DNA of 64,000 nucleotides, from the NCBI RefSeq assembly GCF_012932495.1, contig NZ_JABCNG010000001.1:992001-1056000 (forward strand). Direction: 5' to 3'. Positions 40,014 to 50,110 of the stretch are shown in pieces. The notes under the pieces are model-generated. The model was not told the DNA's origin. It made no database searches and was given only the letters and a program-made list of their open reading frames with translations. Source of the DNA: Novosphingobium sp. SG919 (GTDB lineage: Bacteria > Pseudomonadota > Alphaproteobacteria > Sphingomonadales > Sphingomonadaceae). Position 1 is the stretch's first letter. Each line of letters opens with the position of its first letter. The position numbers were made by a program, and so were the translations under genes.

Positions 40014-41141
40014 ATGACCCGCTTTTCGTTCCAGATTCACGCCACCAGCGGCAAGGCCCGCACCGGCACCATCCAGATGATGCGGGGCGAGATCCGCACC
40101 CCCGCGTTCATGCCGGTGGGCACCGCGGCCACGGTCAAGGCGATGAAAGTGGAAGACGTGCGCCGCACCGGCGCTGACATCATCCTGGGCAACACCTATC
40201 ACCTGATGCTGCGTCCCGGCGCCGAGCGCATGGCCCGGCTGGGGGGCCTGCACGCCTTCATGGGCTGGGATCGCCCGATCCTGACCGATAGCGGCGGCTA
40301 TCAGGTGATGAGCCTGTCGGAACTGCGCAAGATCACCGAGGATGGCGTGACGTTCGCCAGCCACCTCGATGGTTCGCGCCACATGCTCAGCCCCGAACGC
40401 TCGATGGAAATCCAGCGGCTGCTGGGGTCGGACATCGTCATGGCATTTGATGAATGCCCGCGCGCCGATCAGCCGCGCGACGTGATCGCGCGGTCCATGG
40501 AAATGTCGATGCGCTGGGCCCGCCGCAGCCGTGCCGGGTTCGACAGCGGGGAAGAGCATGCCGCGCGTTCCGCCCTGTTCGGCATCCAGCAGGGCGCACT
40601 GGATGAAGGCCTGCGCCAGGCCAGTGCCGACGCGCTGCGCGACATCGGCTTCGATGGCTATGCCATCGGTGGGCTTGCCGTGGGCGAGGGGCAGGAGGCG
40701 ATGTTCGCCACGCTCGATTTCGCACCGGGCCAGTTGCCCGCCGATCGCCCGCGCTACCTGATGGGCGTGGGCAAGCCCGATGACCTGGTGGGCGCGGTGG
40801 AGCGCGGAGTGGACATGTTCGATTGCGTGCTGCCCACGCGATCGGGCCGCAACGGCCAGGGCTTTACCTGGAACGGCCCGATCAACATGCGCAACGCCCG
40901 CCATGCCGAGGATACCGGCCCGCTCGACGAGCGCTGCACCTGCCCGGTCTGCGCCAAATACAGCCGCGCCTATCTGCATCACCTGCACAAATCGGGCGAG
41001 ATGCTGGGCGCCATGCTGCTGACCGAGCACAACCTCTCGTTCTACCAGCAACTGATGGCGGCCATGCGCGCCGCGATTGCCGAAGACCGCTTTGCCGCCT
41101 TTGCCGCCGATTTCCGCCGGGACTATCTGCGCAAGGAGTAA
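40014..41141 (+). CDS. tgt: queuine tRNA-ribosyltransferase
   Basis: It exchanges guanine 34 for preQ1 in tRNA-Asp, -Asn, -His and -Tyr. 375 residues. Motifs: [34 protein letters not shown], the catalytic Asp in [13 protein letters not shown] and in [14 protein letters not shown], and the zinc site [17 protein letters not shown]. It shares the queuosine pathway with queA at 35837. Confidence 0.97.
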   Translation: MTRFSFQIHATSGKARTGTIQMMRGEIRTPAFMPVGTAATVKAMKVEDVRRTGADIILGNTYHLMLRPGAERMARLGGLHAFMGWDRPILTDSGGYQVMSLSELRKITEDGVTFASHLDGSRHMLSPERSMEIQRLLGSDIVMAFDECPRADQPRDVIARSMEMSMRWARRSRAGFDSGEEHAARSALFGIQQGALDEGLRQASADALRDIGFDGYAIGGLAVGEGQEAMFATLDFAPGQLPADRPRYLMGVGKPDDLVGAVERGVDMFDCVLPTRSGRNGQGFTWNGPINMRNARHAEDTGPLDERCTCPVCAKYSRAYLHHLHKSGEMLGAMLLTEHNLSFYQQLMAAMRAAIAEDRFAAFAADFRRDYLRKE

Positions 41142-41238
41142 GCCCCGCAAAACGGATGCGAATTTTCCCGGTCCGGCCTTTCCCATCCGCGCCACTTTGC
41201 TATGCCTAGCAAGGTTTTGATATAAATTGGGATGGGGC

Positions 41239-43269
41239 ATGGCGCATCGGCATCGGGGATTGGGCTGCCTTTTGGCAGGCGCGGGAATGGCGCTGGTGGC
41301 GGCGGTTGCTGGCAGCAGCGCCCAGGCCGCCGATCCGGCGCCGCTGGATGGCGCCGCAGCCGCGCGGGCATTTGGCGCACGCGTGGGCGTTTCGGCAATG
41401 AGCATGTCGCCCGATGGCACCCATGTCTCTTTCCTGGTGCCCGATGGCGATGGGCAAAAGGTCATGGTCGCAGATCTGGTCGCGGGCGGCGCGCCGCGCG
41501 CGATCCTGGGCAGCAATCGCAGCGATGAAAGGATCGGTAGCTGCACCTGGCCCACCAACCAGCGCCTGTTCTGCCGTGTCCAGGTCTATTCCGAGAATGC
41601 CGGCACACCGATCAGCTTTGCGCGCATGCTGGCCGTCGATGTGGATGGCAAGCACGTTGGCGTGGTGTCTGAACAGCAAAGCGATCGGGCCCTGGGTTTC
41701 GATTATCACGGCGGCGCGGTGATCGATTGGACCGGCGATAAGCCCGGGCAGGTGCTGATGACGCGCACGTTCGTGCCCGAAACCACGATCGGCACGCACC
41801 TGGCCAAGACCGACGACGGCTTCGGCGTCGAATCCGTGGACGCGACCACCTTGCAGCGCCGCACCGTGGAACGGCCCCGTGTCGATGCCGAGGCCTATGT
41901 CACCGATGGCATCGGCCACGTCCGCCTGATGGCCCGCGCTGTGGCCAATGCCACCGGTTACGATACCGGCAAAGCCACGTGGTACTATCGCAAGGCCGGA
42001 TCGTCCGATTGGCTGGCATTGGGCCGCACGGATGAAAGCGACGGCATTTCCGCGCGCGGTTTCCAGCCCGCTGCGGTCGATCCCACGCAGGACGTGGCCT
42101 TTGGCTTCGATGCCGGCGATGGCGGGCGCAGCGCACTGTTTCGCATCAAGCTGGACGGCTCGCTGGCACGCGATCGCGTGCTTGGGCGCGGCGATGTCGA
42201 TGTTGACGAACTGGTCACCATCGGGCGCAACCGCCGCGTCGTGGGGGTGAGCTACGCCACCGAAACCCGCGTGGTGGAATTCTTCGATCCCGCGCTCAAG
42301 ACCCTGGCTGCCGCGCTGCACAAGGCCTTGCCCGGCCAGCCGCAGATCGACTTCATCGATGCGGCGGCCGACGAAAGCCGGCTGCTGCTGCTGGCTGGTG
42401 GCGATACTGATCCGGGAACCTATTACGTCTTCGACAAGCCGACGCACCATCTCGAACAGGTCCTCGCCGTCCGTCCGGAACTTACCGGTGTCGGCTTGGC
42501 CCCGATGAAGCCGATCACTTATCCCGCCGCTGACGGAACGTCGATCCCGGCCTACCTCACGCTCCCGGCTGGCAGCAACGGCAGGGGCCTGCCGGCCATC
42601 GTCATGCCCCATGGCGGGCCCAGTGCGCGCGATGAATGGGGTTTTGACTGGCTGGTGCAGTTCTTCGCGGCGCGTGGCTATGCCGTGCTGCAGCCCAATT
42701 ATCGTGGCTCGTCGGGGTTCGGGATCGACTGGCAATCCAGGAACGGCTTTCAATCCTGGCCCAAGGCGATCGGCGATATCGACGACGCGGGTCGCTGGCT
42801 TTTGTCGCAGGGCATTGCCGCGCCCGGGAAGATCGCCATCTTCGGCTGGTCCTATGGCGGCTATGCCGCGCTGCAATCGGGGGTAGTTGATCCCGGATTG
42901 TTCAAGGCCATCGTCGCGGTCGCACCGGTGACGGACCTCGCGCGGCTGCGCGAAAACGCGCAAAGCTATACCAATGGTGTCATCGTCGACCGCCAGATCG
43001 GCCATGGCGACTATATCAAGGCGGGCTCACCCGCGCAGAACGCATCGTCGATCACGGTGCCGGTCATGCTGTTTCACGGCGATGCCGATCTCAATGTGCC
43101 GGTGGACCAATCGCGCCTGATGGCAGACCGGCTCCGCGCGGCGGGTCGCTCTGTCGAATATGTCGAGTTCAAGAAGCTCGATCATCAGCTCGATAGCGGG
43201 GCGGCGCGCATCCAGTTGCTGAGCAGCAGCGATGCGTTCCTGCGCAAGGCGATGGCCATCGCTCCCTAA
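41239..43269 (+). CDS. S9 family peptidase (prolyl oligopeptidase-like), secreted
   Basis: A 676-residue protein with a signal peptide (about 1-31, ending AQA), an N-terminal beta-propeller-like region and a C-terminal alpha/beta hydrolase. The catalytic triad reads Ser538 in GWSYGGY, Asp617 in HGDADLNVP and His649 in KLDHQL. The oxyanion region is PHGGPSARDEWGFDWLVQFFAARGYAVLQPNYRGSSGFG. It probably cuts peptides in the periplasm. The start is the ATG at 41239, with a TTG four codons earlier as an alternative. It is monocistronic. Confidence 0.9.
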   Translation: MAHRHRGLGCLLAGAGMALVAAVAGSSAQAADPAPLDGAAAARAFGARVGVSAMSMSPDGTHVSFLVPDGDGQKVMVADLVAGGAPRAILGSNRSDERIGSCTWPTNQRLFCRVQVYSENAGTPISFARMLAVDVDGKHVGVVSEQQSDRALGFDYHGGAVIDWTGDKPGQVLMTRTFVPETTIGTHLAKTDDGFGVESVDATTLQRRTVERPRVDAEAYVTDGIGHVRLMARAVANATGYDTGKATWYYRKAGSSDWLALGRTDESDGISARGFQPAAVDPTQDVAFGFDAGDGGRSALFRIKLDGSLARDRVLGRGDVDVDELVTIGRNRRVVGVSYATETRVVEFFDPALKTLAAALHKALPGQPQIDFIDAAADESRLLLLAGGDTDPGTYYVFDKPTHHLEQVLAVRPELTGVGLAPMKPITYPAADGTSIPAYLTLPAGSNGRGLPAIVMPHGGPSARDEWGFDWLVQFFAARGYAVLQPNYRGSSGFGIDWQSRNGFQSWPKAIGDIDDAGRWLLSQGIAAPGKIAIFGWSYGGYAALQSGVVDPGLFKAIVAVAPVTDLARLRENAQSYTNGVIVDRQIGHGDYIKAGSPAQNASSITVPVMLFHGDADLNVPVDQSRLMADRLRAAGRSVEYVEFKKLDHQLDSGAARIQLLSSSDAFLRKAMAIAP

Positions 43270-43303
43270 AGCGAGGCCGCCGCCCGGGGCGTAGCGCCCG
43301 GCG

Positions 43304-43489
43304 TCAGGCAGCGATCTGGGGACGCGGCGTCATCACCGCCTGCGTCTCCAGGCGCGTGCCGGGATATTGCGCGAATTCGCCGGTGCGCGTGTCCAGAAAG
43401 CCGGCGCCGATGGCGCTGGCCTGGGCCTTGGCAGTTTCCAGATCGGGATACCATTTGCCGCAACGGTGCGGGGTGACGAAGCGATACAT
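43304..43489 (-). CDS. small protein, unknown function
   Basis: A 61-residue open frame, MYRFVTPHRCGKWYPDLETAK.., with a Cys/Trp-rich start and an Arg-rich, mixed-charge body (GEFAQYPGTRLETQ). I see no known family. The ATG at 43489 is favoured because GGAG lies seven bases upstream; another ATG two codons earlier is possible. It lies in the gap between the S9 peptidase and the LysR gene, in the same direction as the latter but 118 bases from it. Confidence 0.55.
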   Translation of the reverse strand: MYRFVTPHRCGKWYPDLETAKAQASAIGAGFLDTRTGEFAQYPGTRLETQAVMTPRPQIAA

Positions 43490-43607
43490 CAGCATGCTCC
43501 GACAATGCCTGCAGCGCCGTGCCGTTCCCGCTTTCTGCTGCGCGCGTGCGCGATTTGCGACGATCCGTTTGTTGCGGGAAACGGCTGAAAATGTTGCTTT
43601 AATATGT

Positions 43608-44513
43608 CTACCAGGCAGAGGCCATCGGTGGCAGCATTTCCGCCAGGAATTCGATCCAGGCGCGGGTTCTGGCGGCCGGCCGGCGCGAGGGATGGGTGAC
43701 CGCATGGATCGCGCCGAGTTGCGCCAGGGGCTGGTCCAATGGCACCTCCACCAGCCGGCCCTCGCGCAGCGCGCGTGCCGCGATGAAGCGCGGGCCATAG
43801 ACCAGGCCCAGGCCCGCAGCAGCAGCTTCAACCAGCACATCGCCGTTGTCGGCTTGCAGCGTTCCGCGCACCGGCTGGTGGATCGTGCCGTCCAGGCCAA
43901 AGCGCCAGATGTGCCGCCCCAGCATCGACAGCGTGAAGCCAAGGCAATCGTGCTGTGCCAGGTCGCTCAATTGCGTGGGCGTGCCGCGCCGCGCGAGATA
44001 GCTGGGTGAAGCGCAGACGACCAGGTGCATGTCGGCCAGCTTGCGGGCGATCAGGTTGCCATCCAGCAGCCGGCCGATGCGGATCGCCATGTCCCAGCGC
44101 TCTTCCACCAGGTCGACATGCCGGTCGCTCAACCCCAGTTCGATGACGATGCCCGGGTGGCGCTGGTTGAAGGCGGCCACCAGCGGGGCCAGGTGCAGCA
44201 CGCCGAACGACATCGGCACGCTTACCCGCAACAGTCCCTCGATCGCCACGCTTTGGGCGGCGGCATCGGCTTCCGCCTCGCGCAAGTCGGCCAGCACGCG
44301 CGTCGCCCGGTCGAGGTAGGCCGTGCCCGCCTCGGTCAACAGCAGGCGCCGGGTGGTGCGGTGGACCAGCGTTGTGCCCAGCCTGCTTTCCAGCGCGGTA
44401 AGATGCTTGGCGGCCATCGCGGGGGACATGTGCAGCGTGCGCGCGGCGGCCGAAAGCCCGCCCAGGCGGATCGCTTCCACGAAGACTTCGATGCCGGTCA
44501 GGCGGTCGGCCAC
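43608..44513 (-). CDS. LysR family transcriptional regulator
   Basis: A 301-residue LysR regulator: HTH at about 1-60 (LSAAARTLHMSPAMAAKHLTALESRLGTTLVHRTTRR), then an effector-binding domain. The GTG at 44513 has AGGA six bases upstream, which decides the start. It is divergent from the YceI gene at 44622. A perfect six-base inverted repeat between them (44541-44556) is a good candidate operator, so YceI is the likely target. Confidence 0.92.
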   Translation of the reverse strand: MADRLTGIEVFVEAIRLGGLSAAARTLHMSPAMAAKHLTALESRLGTTLVHRTTRRLLLTEAGTAYLDRATRVLADLREAEADAAAQSVAIEGLLRVSVPMSFGVLHLAPLVAAFNQRHPGIVIELGLSDRHVDLVEERWDMAIRIGRLLDGNLIARKLADMHLVVCASPSYLARRGTPTQLSDLAQHDCLGFTLSMLGRHIWRFGLDGTIHQPVRGTLQADNGDVLVEAAAAGLGLVYGPRFIAARALREGRLVEVPLDQPLAQLGAIHAVTHPSRRPAARTRAWIEFLAEMLPPMASAW

Positions 44514-44540
44514 AGATTTCCTACCTCTGGTAAAAAGACA

Positions 44541-44556
44541 ATGTCGTTGGCGACAT
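44541..44556. promoter_or_regulatory. inverted repeat between lysR and yceI
   Basis: ATGTCG-TTGG-CGACAT is a perfect six-base inverted repeat with a four-base centre, lying 28 bases from the LysR start and 66 bases from the YceI start. The size and position fit a binding site of a LysR dimer controlling both divergent genes. The site is not proven. Confidence 0.55.
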
Positions 44557-44621
44557 ATTATCATCCAAGGGTGGAAACGCCATCATGGCTGGGATCATTT
44601 CAACAAGGACGATCCCCTGTC

Positions 44622-45245
44622 ATGACACGCAACAAGACTTTCGCCGCCCTGGCCCTGGCGCTGGCGGTTCCCGCCCTCGCGGTGCCGGCGCTGGTCGCCG
44701 CGCAGGCGACTGCCGCGCCCTCGGCCGTGCCGGCTGGCACCTATCAGGTGGAAAGCCACCACACCCTGGCCGAATTCACGGTCAGCCACTTCGGCTTCAA
44801 CGATTTCTTCGGCGTCATCCCCGGCGCCACCGGCACGATGACGCTCAACCCGGCGGATCTTGCCGCCACGGCGCTCGACGTGTCGCTGCCGGTCTCGGCC
44901 ATCTCCACCACCAACGCGACGCTCGATGGTGAACTCAAGAGCGCCGACTGGTTCGACGCGGCCAAGTATCCCACCATCCGCTTCGTGGCGCGCAAGGTGG
45001 TGCCCACTGGCGAGCGCAGCGCCAAGATCGAAGGTGATCTTACCCTGCACGGCGTGACCAAGCCGATTACGCTCGATGCCACGTTCGGCGGCGCCGGTGC
45101 CAATCCGATGAGCAAGGCCTTCACCGTGGGCTTTGGCGCCACCGGCACGCTCAAGCGCTCGGACTTCGGCGTGAGCAAGTACGTGCCCTTCGTGAGCGAC
45201 GAAGTGCGGCTCAAGATCACTGTGGCGTTCGAAAAGAAGGCCTGA
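44622..45245 (+). CDS. YceI family periplasmic protein (paralogue)
   Basis: A 207-residue YceI protein with a signal peptide (about 1-28). Motifs shared with the paralogue at 22962: HTLAEFTVSHFGFNDFFGVIPGATGTMTLNP, LTLHGVTKPITL and SDFGVSKYVPFVSDEVRLKITVAFEK. YceI proteins bind isoprenoid-like lipids. The ATG at 44622 starts the signal peptide; AAGGA is rather far upstream. Likely controlled by the divergent LysR regulator. Confidence 0.92.
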   Translation: MTRNKTFAALALALAVPALAVPALVAAQATAAPSAVPAGTYQVESHHTLAEFTVSHFGFNDFFGVIPGATGTMTLNPADLAATALDVSLPVSAISTTNATLDGELKSADWFDAAKYPTIRFVARKVVPTGERSAKIEGDLTLHGVTKPITLDATFGGAGANPMSKAFTVGFGATGTLKRSDFGVSKYVPFVSDEVRLKITVAFEKKA

Positions 45246-45313
45246 TCGGCAAGGCGGCCCGGTGCGTGCAAACGCATCGGGCCTGCCGGCCAACCGCTGC
45301 TCGCAGGCAACAA

Positions 45314-45340
45314 AAAAGGCGGGGCAAAACCCCGCCTTTT
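45314..45340. terminator. bidirectional terminator
   Basis: An 11-base stem AAAAGGCGGGG/CCCCGCCTTTT with a five-base loop and A/T tracts on both sides lies between the converging YceI gene (ends 45245) and rpsD (ends 45371). It can end both transcripts. Confidence 0.9.
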
Positions 45341-45370
45341 CCGTTTGTCTTGTCCGAATGGACCGACCGA

Positions 45371-45985
45371 TCAGCGCGAATAGAATTCGACGACCAGGTT
45401 CGGTTCCATCTTCACCGGATAGGGCACTTCGTCGAGCGTGGGCACGCGCACGAAAGTGATCTTGTCGTTGCCTTCCTGGGCGACGTAGTCAGGCACGTCG
45501 CGCTCGGGCAGGGCCTGGGCTTCGGCGATCAGGGCCATTTCCTTGGCCTTGGGGCCCAGGGTGATGACGTCGCCGGGGCGCACGCGGCGGCTGGCGATGT
45601 TGCACTTCACGCCGTTCACGCGGATGTGGCCGTGCGAAACGATCTGGCGAGCCGAGAACACGGTCGGCGCGAACTTGGCGCGGTACACGACCATGTCGAG
45701 GCGCTGTTCGAGCAGGCCGATCAGGTTCTGACCGGTATCGCCCTTCATGTTCGACGCTTCCTGGTAGGTGCGCTTGAACTGCTTTTCGGTCACGTCGCCG
45801 TAGTAGCCCTTGAGCTTCTGCTTGGCGCGCAGCTGGATACCGAAGTCGGAAACCTTGCTCTTGCGGCGCTGGCCGTGCTGGCCGGGGCCATACGAGCGGC
45901 GGTTCACCGAGCTCTTGGGGCGGCCCCACAGGTTTTCACCAAGGCGACGGTCAATCTTGTACTTGGACGAATGGCGCTTCGACAC
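45371..45985 (-). CDS. rpsD: 30S ribosomal protein S4
   Basis: A 204-residue primary rRNA-binding protein of the small subunit. Motifs: [21 protein letters not shown] at the start, and the S4 RNA-binding domain [52 protein letters not shown]. It is alone, away from the main ribosomal operons, as is often seen in Alphaproteobacteria. An 8-bp hairpin lies in its leader (46062-46082). Confidence 0.98.
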   Translation of the reverse strand: MSKRHSSKYKIDRRLGENLWGRPKSSVNRRSYGPGQHGQRRKSKVSDFGIQLRAKQKLKGYYGDVTEKQFKRTYQEASNMKGDTGQNLIGLLEQRLDMVVYRAKFAPTVFSARQIVSHGHIRVNGVKCNIASRRVRPGDVITLGPKAKEMALIAEAQALPERDVPDYVAQEGNDKITFVRVPTLDEVPYPVKMEPNLVVEFYSR

Positions 45986-46061
45986 GCGTTCGTTCCTTTC
46001 AACTAGCGTTTCATGTGAGGAAAGCCGCAGCGGCCCTCCTGGCTGTTGTCCGGACCCGCAC

Positions 46062-46082
46062 CATCTGGCCTGTTGCCAGATG
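46062..46082 (-). promoter_or_regulatory. hairpin in the rpsD leader
   Basis: A perfect eight-base stem CATCTGGC/GCCAGATG with a five-base loop lies 77 bases before the rpsD start. S4 represses its own mRNA through structured leaders in several bacteria, so this may be a regulatory element, though its structure does not match a known S4 leader that I can recognise. Confidence 0.35.
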
Positions 46083-46199
46083 CGGCCACCACTTCACCGG
46101 ACGTGTGGGGCCAATTGCGAAGGCGCGCCTAGAACAGGCATTGCCTTCAGAGTCAAGTGCGGAAAGGGAGAACGGGAAAAATCGGCGGGTTTGCGCCGT

Positions 46200-46934
46200 T
46201 CAGGGCCGCTCGCCAGGGGTGCGGCGCAAGGTGGAGAGCACCCCGCGCAGGGTGCGGATTTCCAGGTGATTCCACGCCGGCTTGGTCAACATCGTGCGCA
46301 AGGTGCGGCGGCTGGCCTCAGCGCGGCTGGGGGGCTGGAAATAGCCACGCGGTTCCAAGAGGTCGCACAGCTGGCTGAACATGCCCTCGAATTCCTCCTG
46401 CGGGGCAGGGGGCAGCAGCTCTTCCACCGTGGGCTGCACCAGCGCGGTGGCGCAGCCCTGGTGCTTGGACCATTCATAGGCGCACAGGATCACCGCCTGG
46501 GCCAGGTTGAGCGAGCCGAATTCCGGGTTGATCGGCACGGTCACGATTGTGCGCGCTAGCGCCACGTCGTCGGTCTCCAGGCCCGACCGCTCCGGGCCGA
46601 ACACCAGCGCGCTGCGGCCTTCCTCGGCCACGATCGCGCGCGCGGCTTCCTCGGGTGTGACGACCGGCTTGGTCACCCCGCGCTTGCGCACGGTGGTGGC
46701 ATAGACATGGGCGCAATCGGCCACGGCCTCGGCCAGGCTGTCGAACACCTGGGCGCGTTCCAGCACGATGTCGGCACCCGAGGCAGCGGGCCCTGCCGAG
46801 GGGTTGGGCCAGCCATCGCGCGGGGCGACGAGGCGCATTTCAGCCAGGCCGAAGTTGAGCATGGCGCGCGCGGCCTTGCCGATGTTCTCGCCCAGTTGCG
46901 GGCGCACGAGCACGATAACGGGTTGGAAAGGCAT
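46200..46934 (-). CDS. trmJ: tRNA (cytidine/uridine-2'-O-)-methyltransferase TrmJ-like
   Basis: A 244-residue SpoU (SPOUT-fold) methyltransferase of the TrmJ group, which methylates the ribose at tRNA position 32. Motifs: LVRPQLGENIGKAARAMLNFGL near 7-28, LVFGPERSGLETDDVALA and NPEFGSLNLAQAVILCAYE, the trefoil-knot SAM site. Starts five bases after the nrdR stop, in the rpiB-glyA-nrdR-trmJ transcript. Confidence 0.92.
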   Translation of the reverse strand: MPFQPVIVLVRPQLGENIGKAARAMLNFGLAEMRLVAPRDGWPNPSAGPAASGADIVLERAQVFDSLAEAVADCAHVYATTVRKRGVTKPVVTPEEAARAIVAEEGRSALVFGPERSGLETDDVALARTIVTVPINPEFGSLNLAQAVILCAYEWSKHQGCATALVQPTVEELLPPAPQEEFEGMFSQLCDLLEPRGYFQPPSRAEASRRTLRTMLTKPAWNHLEIRTLRGVLSTLRRTPGERP

Positions 46935-46939
46935 GGTTC

Positions 46940-47413
<474 letters not shown>

Positions 47414-47417
47414 ACGT

Positions 47418-48731
<1,314 letters not shown>

Positions 48732-48746
48732 CGGTGGGGCTCCTTT

Positions 48747-49184
48747 TCAGAGTGCGGGATTGGAAAGCTTGGTAACGCGGCGCACGTGGCGGTCACCAGC
48801 AAAGGGGGTGGCGAGAAACGCCTCGACGCAGGCCTTGGCCATGTCCAGCCCGGTCAGGCGGGCACCCATGGCCAGCACGTTGGCATCGTTGTGTTCGCGC
48901 GAAAGCTTGGCCGAAAGCGGCTCACCCACCAGGGCACAGCGCACGGCGGGATTGCGGTTCACGGCAATGGAAATGCCGATGCCCGAACCGCACAGGGCAA
49001 TGCCGCGCTCGGCTTCGCCAGCCGCCATCGCGCTCGCCAGCTTATAGCCATAGTCGGGGTAGTCGACGCTGTCGCCGTTGTAGGGGCCAAGGTCGGCCAC
49101 GTCGTGGCCCAACTCGCCCAGCCATTGGACAAGATCGGCTTTCAGCGCCAGCGCGGCGTGATCGGAAGCAATGGCAATGCGCAT
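48747..49184 (-). CDS. rpiB: ribose 5-phosphate isomerase B
   Basis: It interconverts ribose 5-phosphate and ribulose 5-phosphate. 145 residues in the RpiB/LacA fold: MRIAIASDHAALALKADLVQWL, the catalytic Cys region ALCGSGIGISIAVNRNPAVRCALV, and HNDANVLAMGARLTG. First gene of the rpiB-glyA-nrdR-trmJ run. Confidence 0.96.
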   Translation of the reverse strand: MRIAIASDHAALALKADLVQWLGELGHDVADLGPYNGDSVDYPDYGYKLASAMAAGEAERGIALCGSGIGISIAVNRNPAVRCALVGEPLSAKLSREHNDANVLAMGARLTGLDMAKACVEAFLATPFAGDRHVRRVTKLSNPAL

Positions 49185-49328
49185 GGGTTATAGCGTTTCC
49201 GGTTGCCTGTTACGGATATCGTGTCGGGGATTCTGGCGTCCCCCTAAACCCATTGCGCGCGCTATGCCAGATTAATTGGGCTTATGTTGCACCCATTGCC
49301 CCGATGGGTGGGCGAGGGGCGTCTGCGC

Positions 49329-49952
49329 TCAATGCGCCTCGCCGTGCGCGGCAGCCATCTTCCTGGCCACTTCGGGATGCTTGGCGAGATAGTCGGTGAT
49401 CTGCGCTTTCATTTCCTGCGCGGTGGCCATCCCAACGGACATGCCCTCGCGGTTGAGCGCACCCATCACGGCCACCACTTCCGGGTCCTGCATCAGCTCT
49501 GCCGCGCGCGAGAGATAGCGCCCGCCCGCCGGCGTCTGGGCAAAGGCCAGGATGGCGCGCAGGTCTTCGCTGGAAAAGCGGCGCACATAGGCATGGGCCA
49601 TCGCCTGCGTCAGTTCGGGCAGGTGGCGTTCCATCGCCGGGCGCATCGCGGCGGGCATCTTTTCGAGCATGGTGTCGAAAATCTGGTTGAGGCCGGGATC
49701 GTCCACGCCCAGGCCGGCGGCGATGTTGCCGCGCATGGCAGCCATCATCGCTTGCGTGACGCGCTCCACGATGGCCAGGCGCTGTTCGGGCGGCAGGATC
49801 ACCGCGATGATCTGGTTGGCCACTGCCACGTCGGCGGGATTGAGCGGCACGGCAGCGGGGGGCGGCGTGGTCTGCGCGGCTGCGGGGCTGAGCGGCATGG
49901 CAATGGTGGCCAGAACGGCAAGGGCCATGGCGCGGCGGGCAAACGGCATCAT
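49329..49952 (-). CDS. DUF2059-type secreted protein
   Basis: A 207-residue protein with a signal peptide (about 1-27, ending AAAQ) and a helical body containing RFSSEDLRAILAFAQTPAGGRYLSRAAELM, which resembles DUF2059 proteins. It is probably periplasmic, and the function is unknown. One of two adjacent ATGs starts it, with GGGAGAAG ahead. It shares direction with rpiB but is separated by 144 bases. Confidence 0.75.
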   Translation of the reverse strand: MMPFARRAMALAVLATIAMPLSPAAAQTTPPPAAVPLNPADVAVANQIIAVILPPEQRLAIVERVTQAMMAAMRGNIAAGLGVDDPGLNQIFDTMLEKMPAAMRPAMERHLPELTQAMAHAYVRRFSSEDLRAILAFAQTPAGGRYLSRAAELMQDPEVVAVMGALNREGMSVGMATAQEMKAQITDYLAKHPEVARKMAAAHGEAH

Positions 49953-50110
49953 CGGCTTCTCCCAGATACGGGGCAGGTGATCCATGCGTCCCGTGGCGCG
50001 GTGGTTGCGCCTTGTTGCATCCCGGTCAAGCCGCGAAAGCACTGCGACAGCGCCATGCACCGGGTTGAAATGAAAACGGGGCGGCATCGCTGCCGCCCCG
50101 CTTCATGTCA

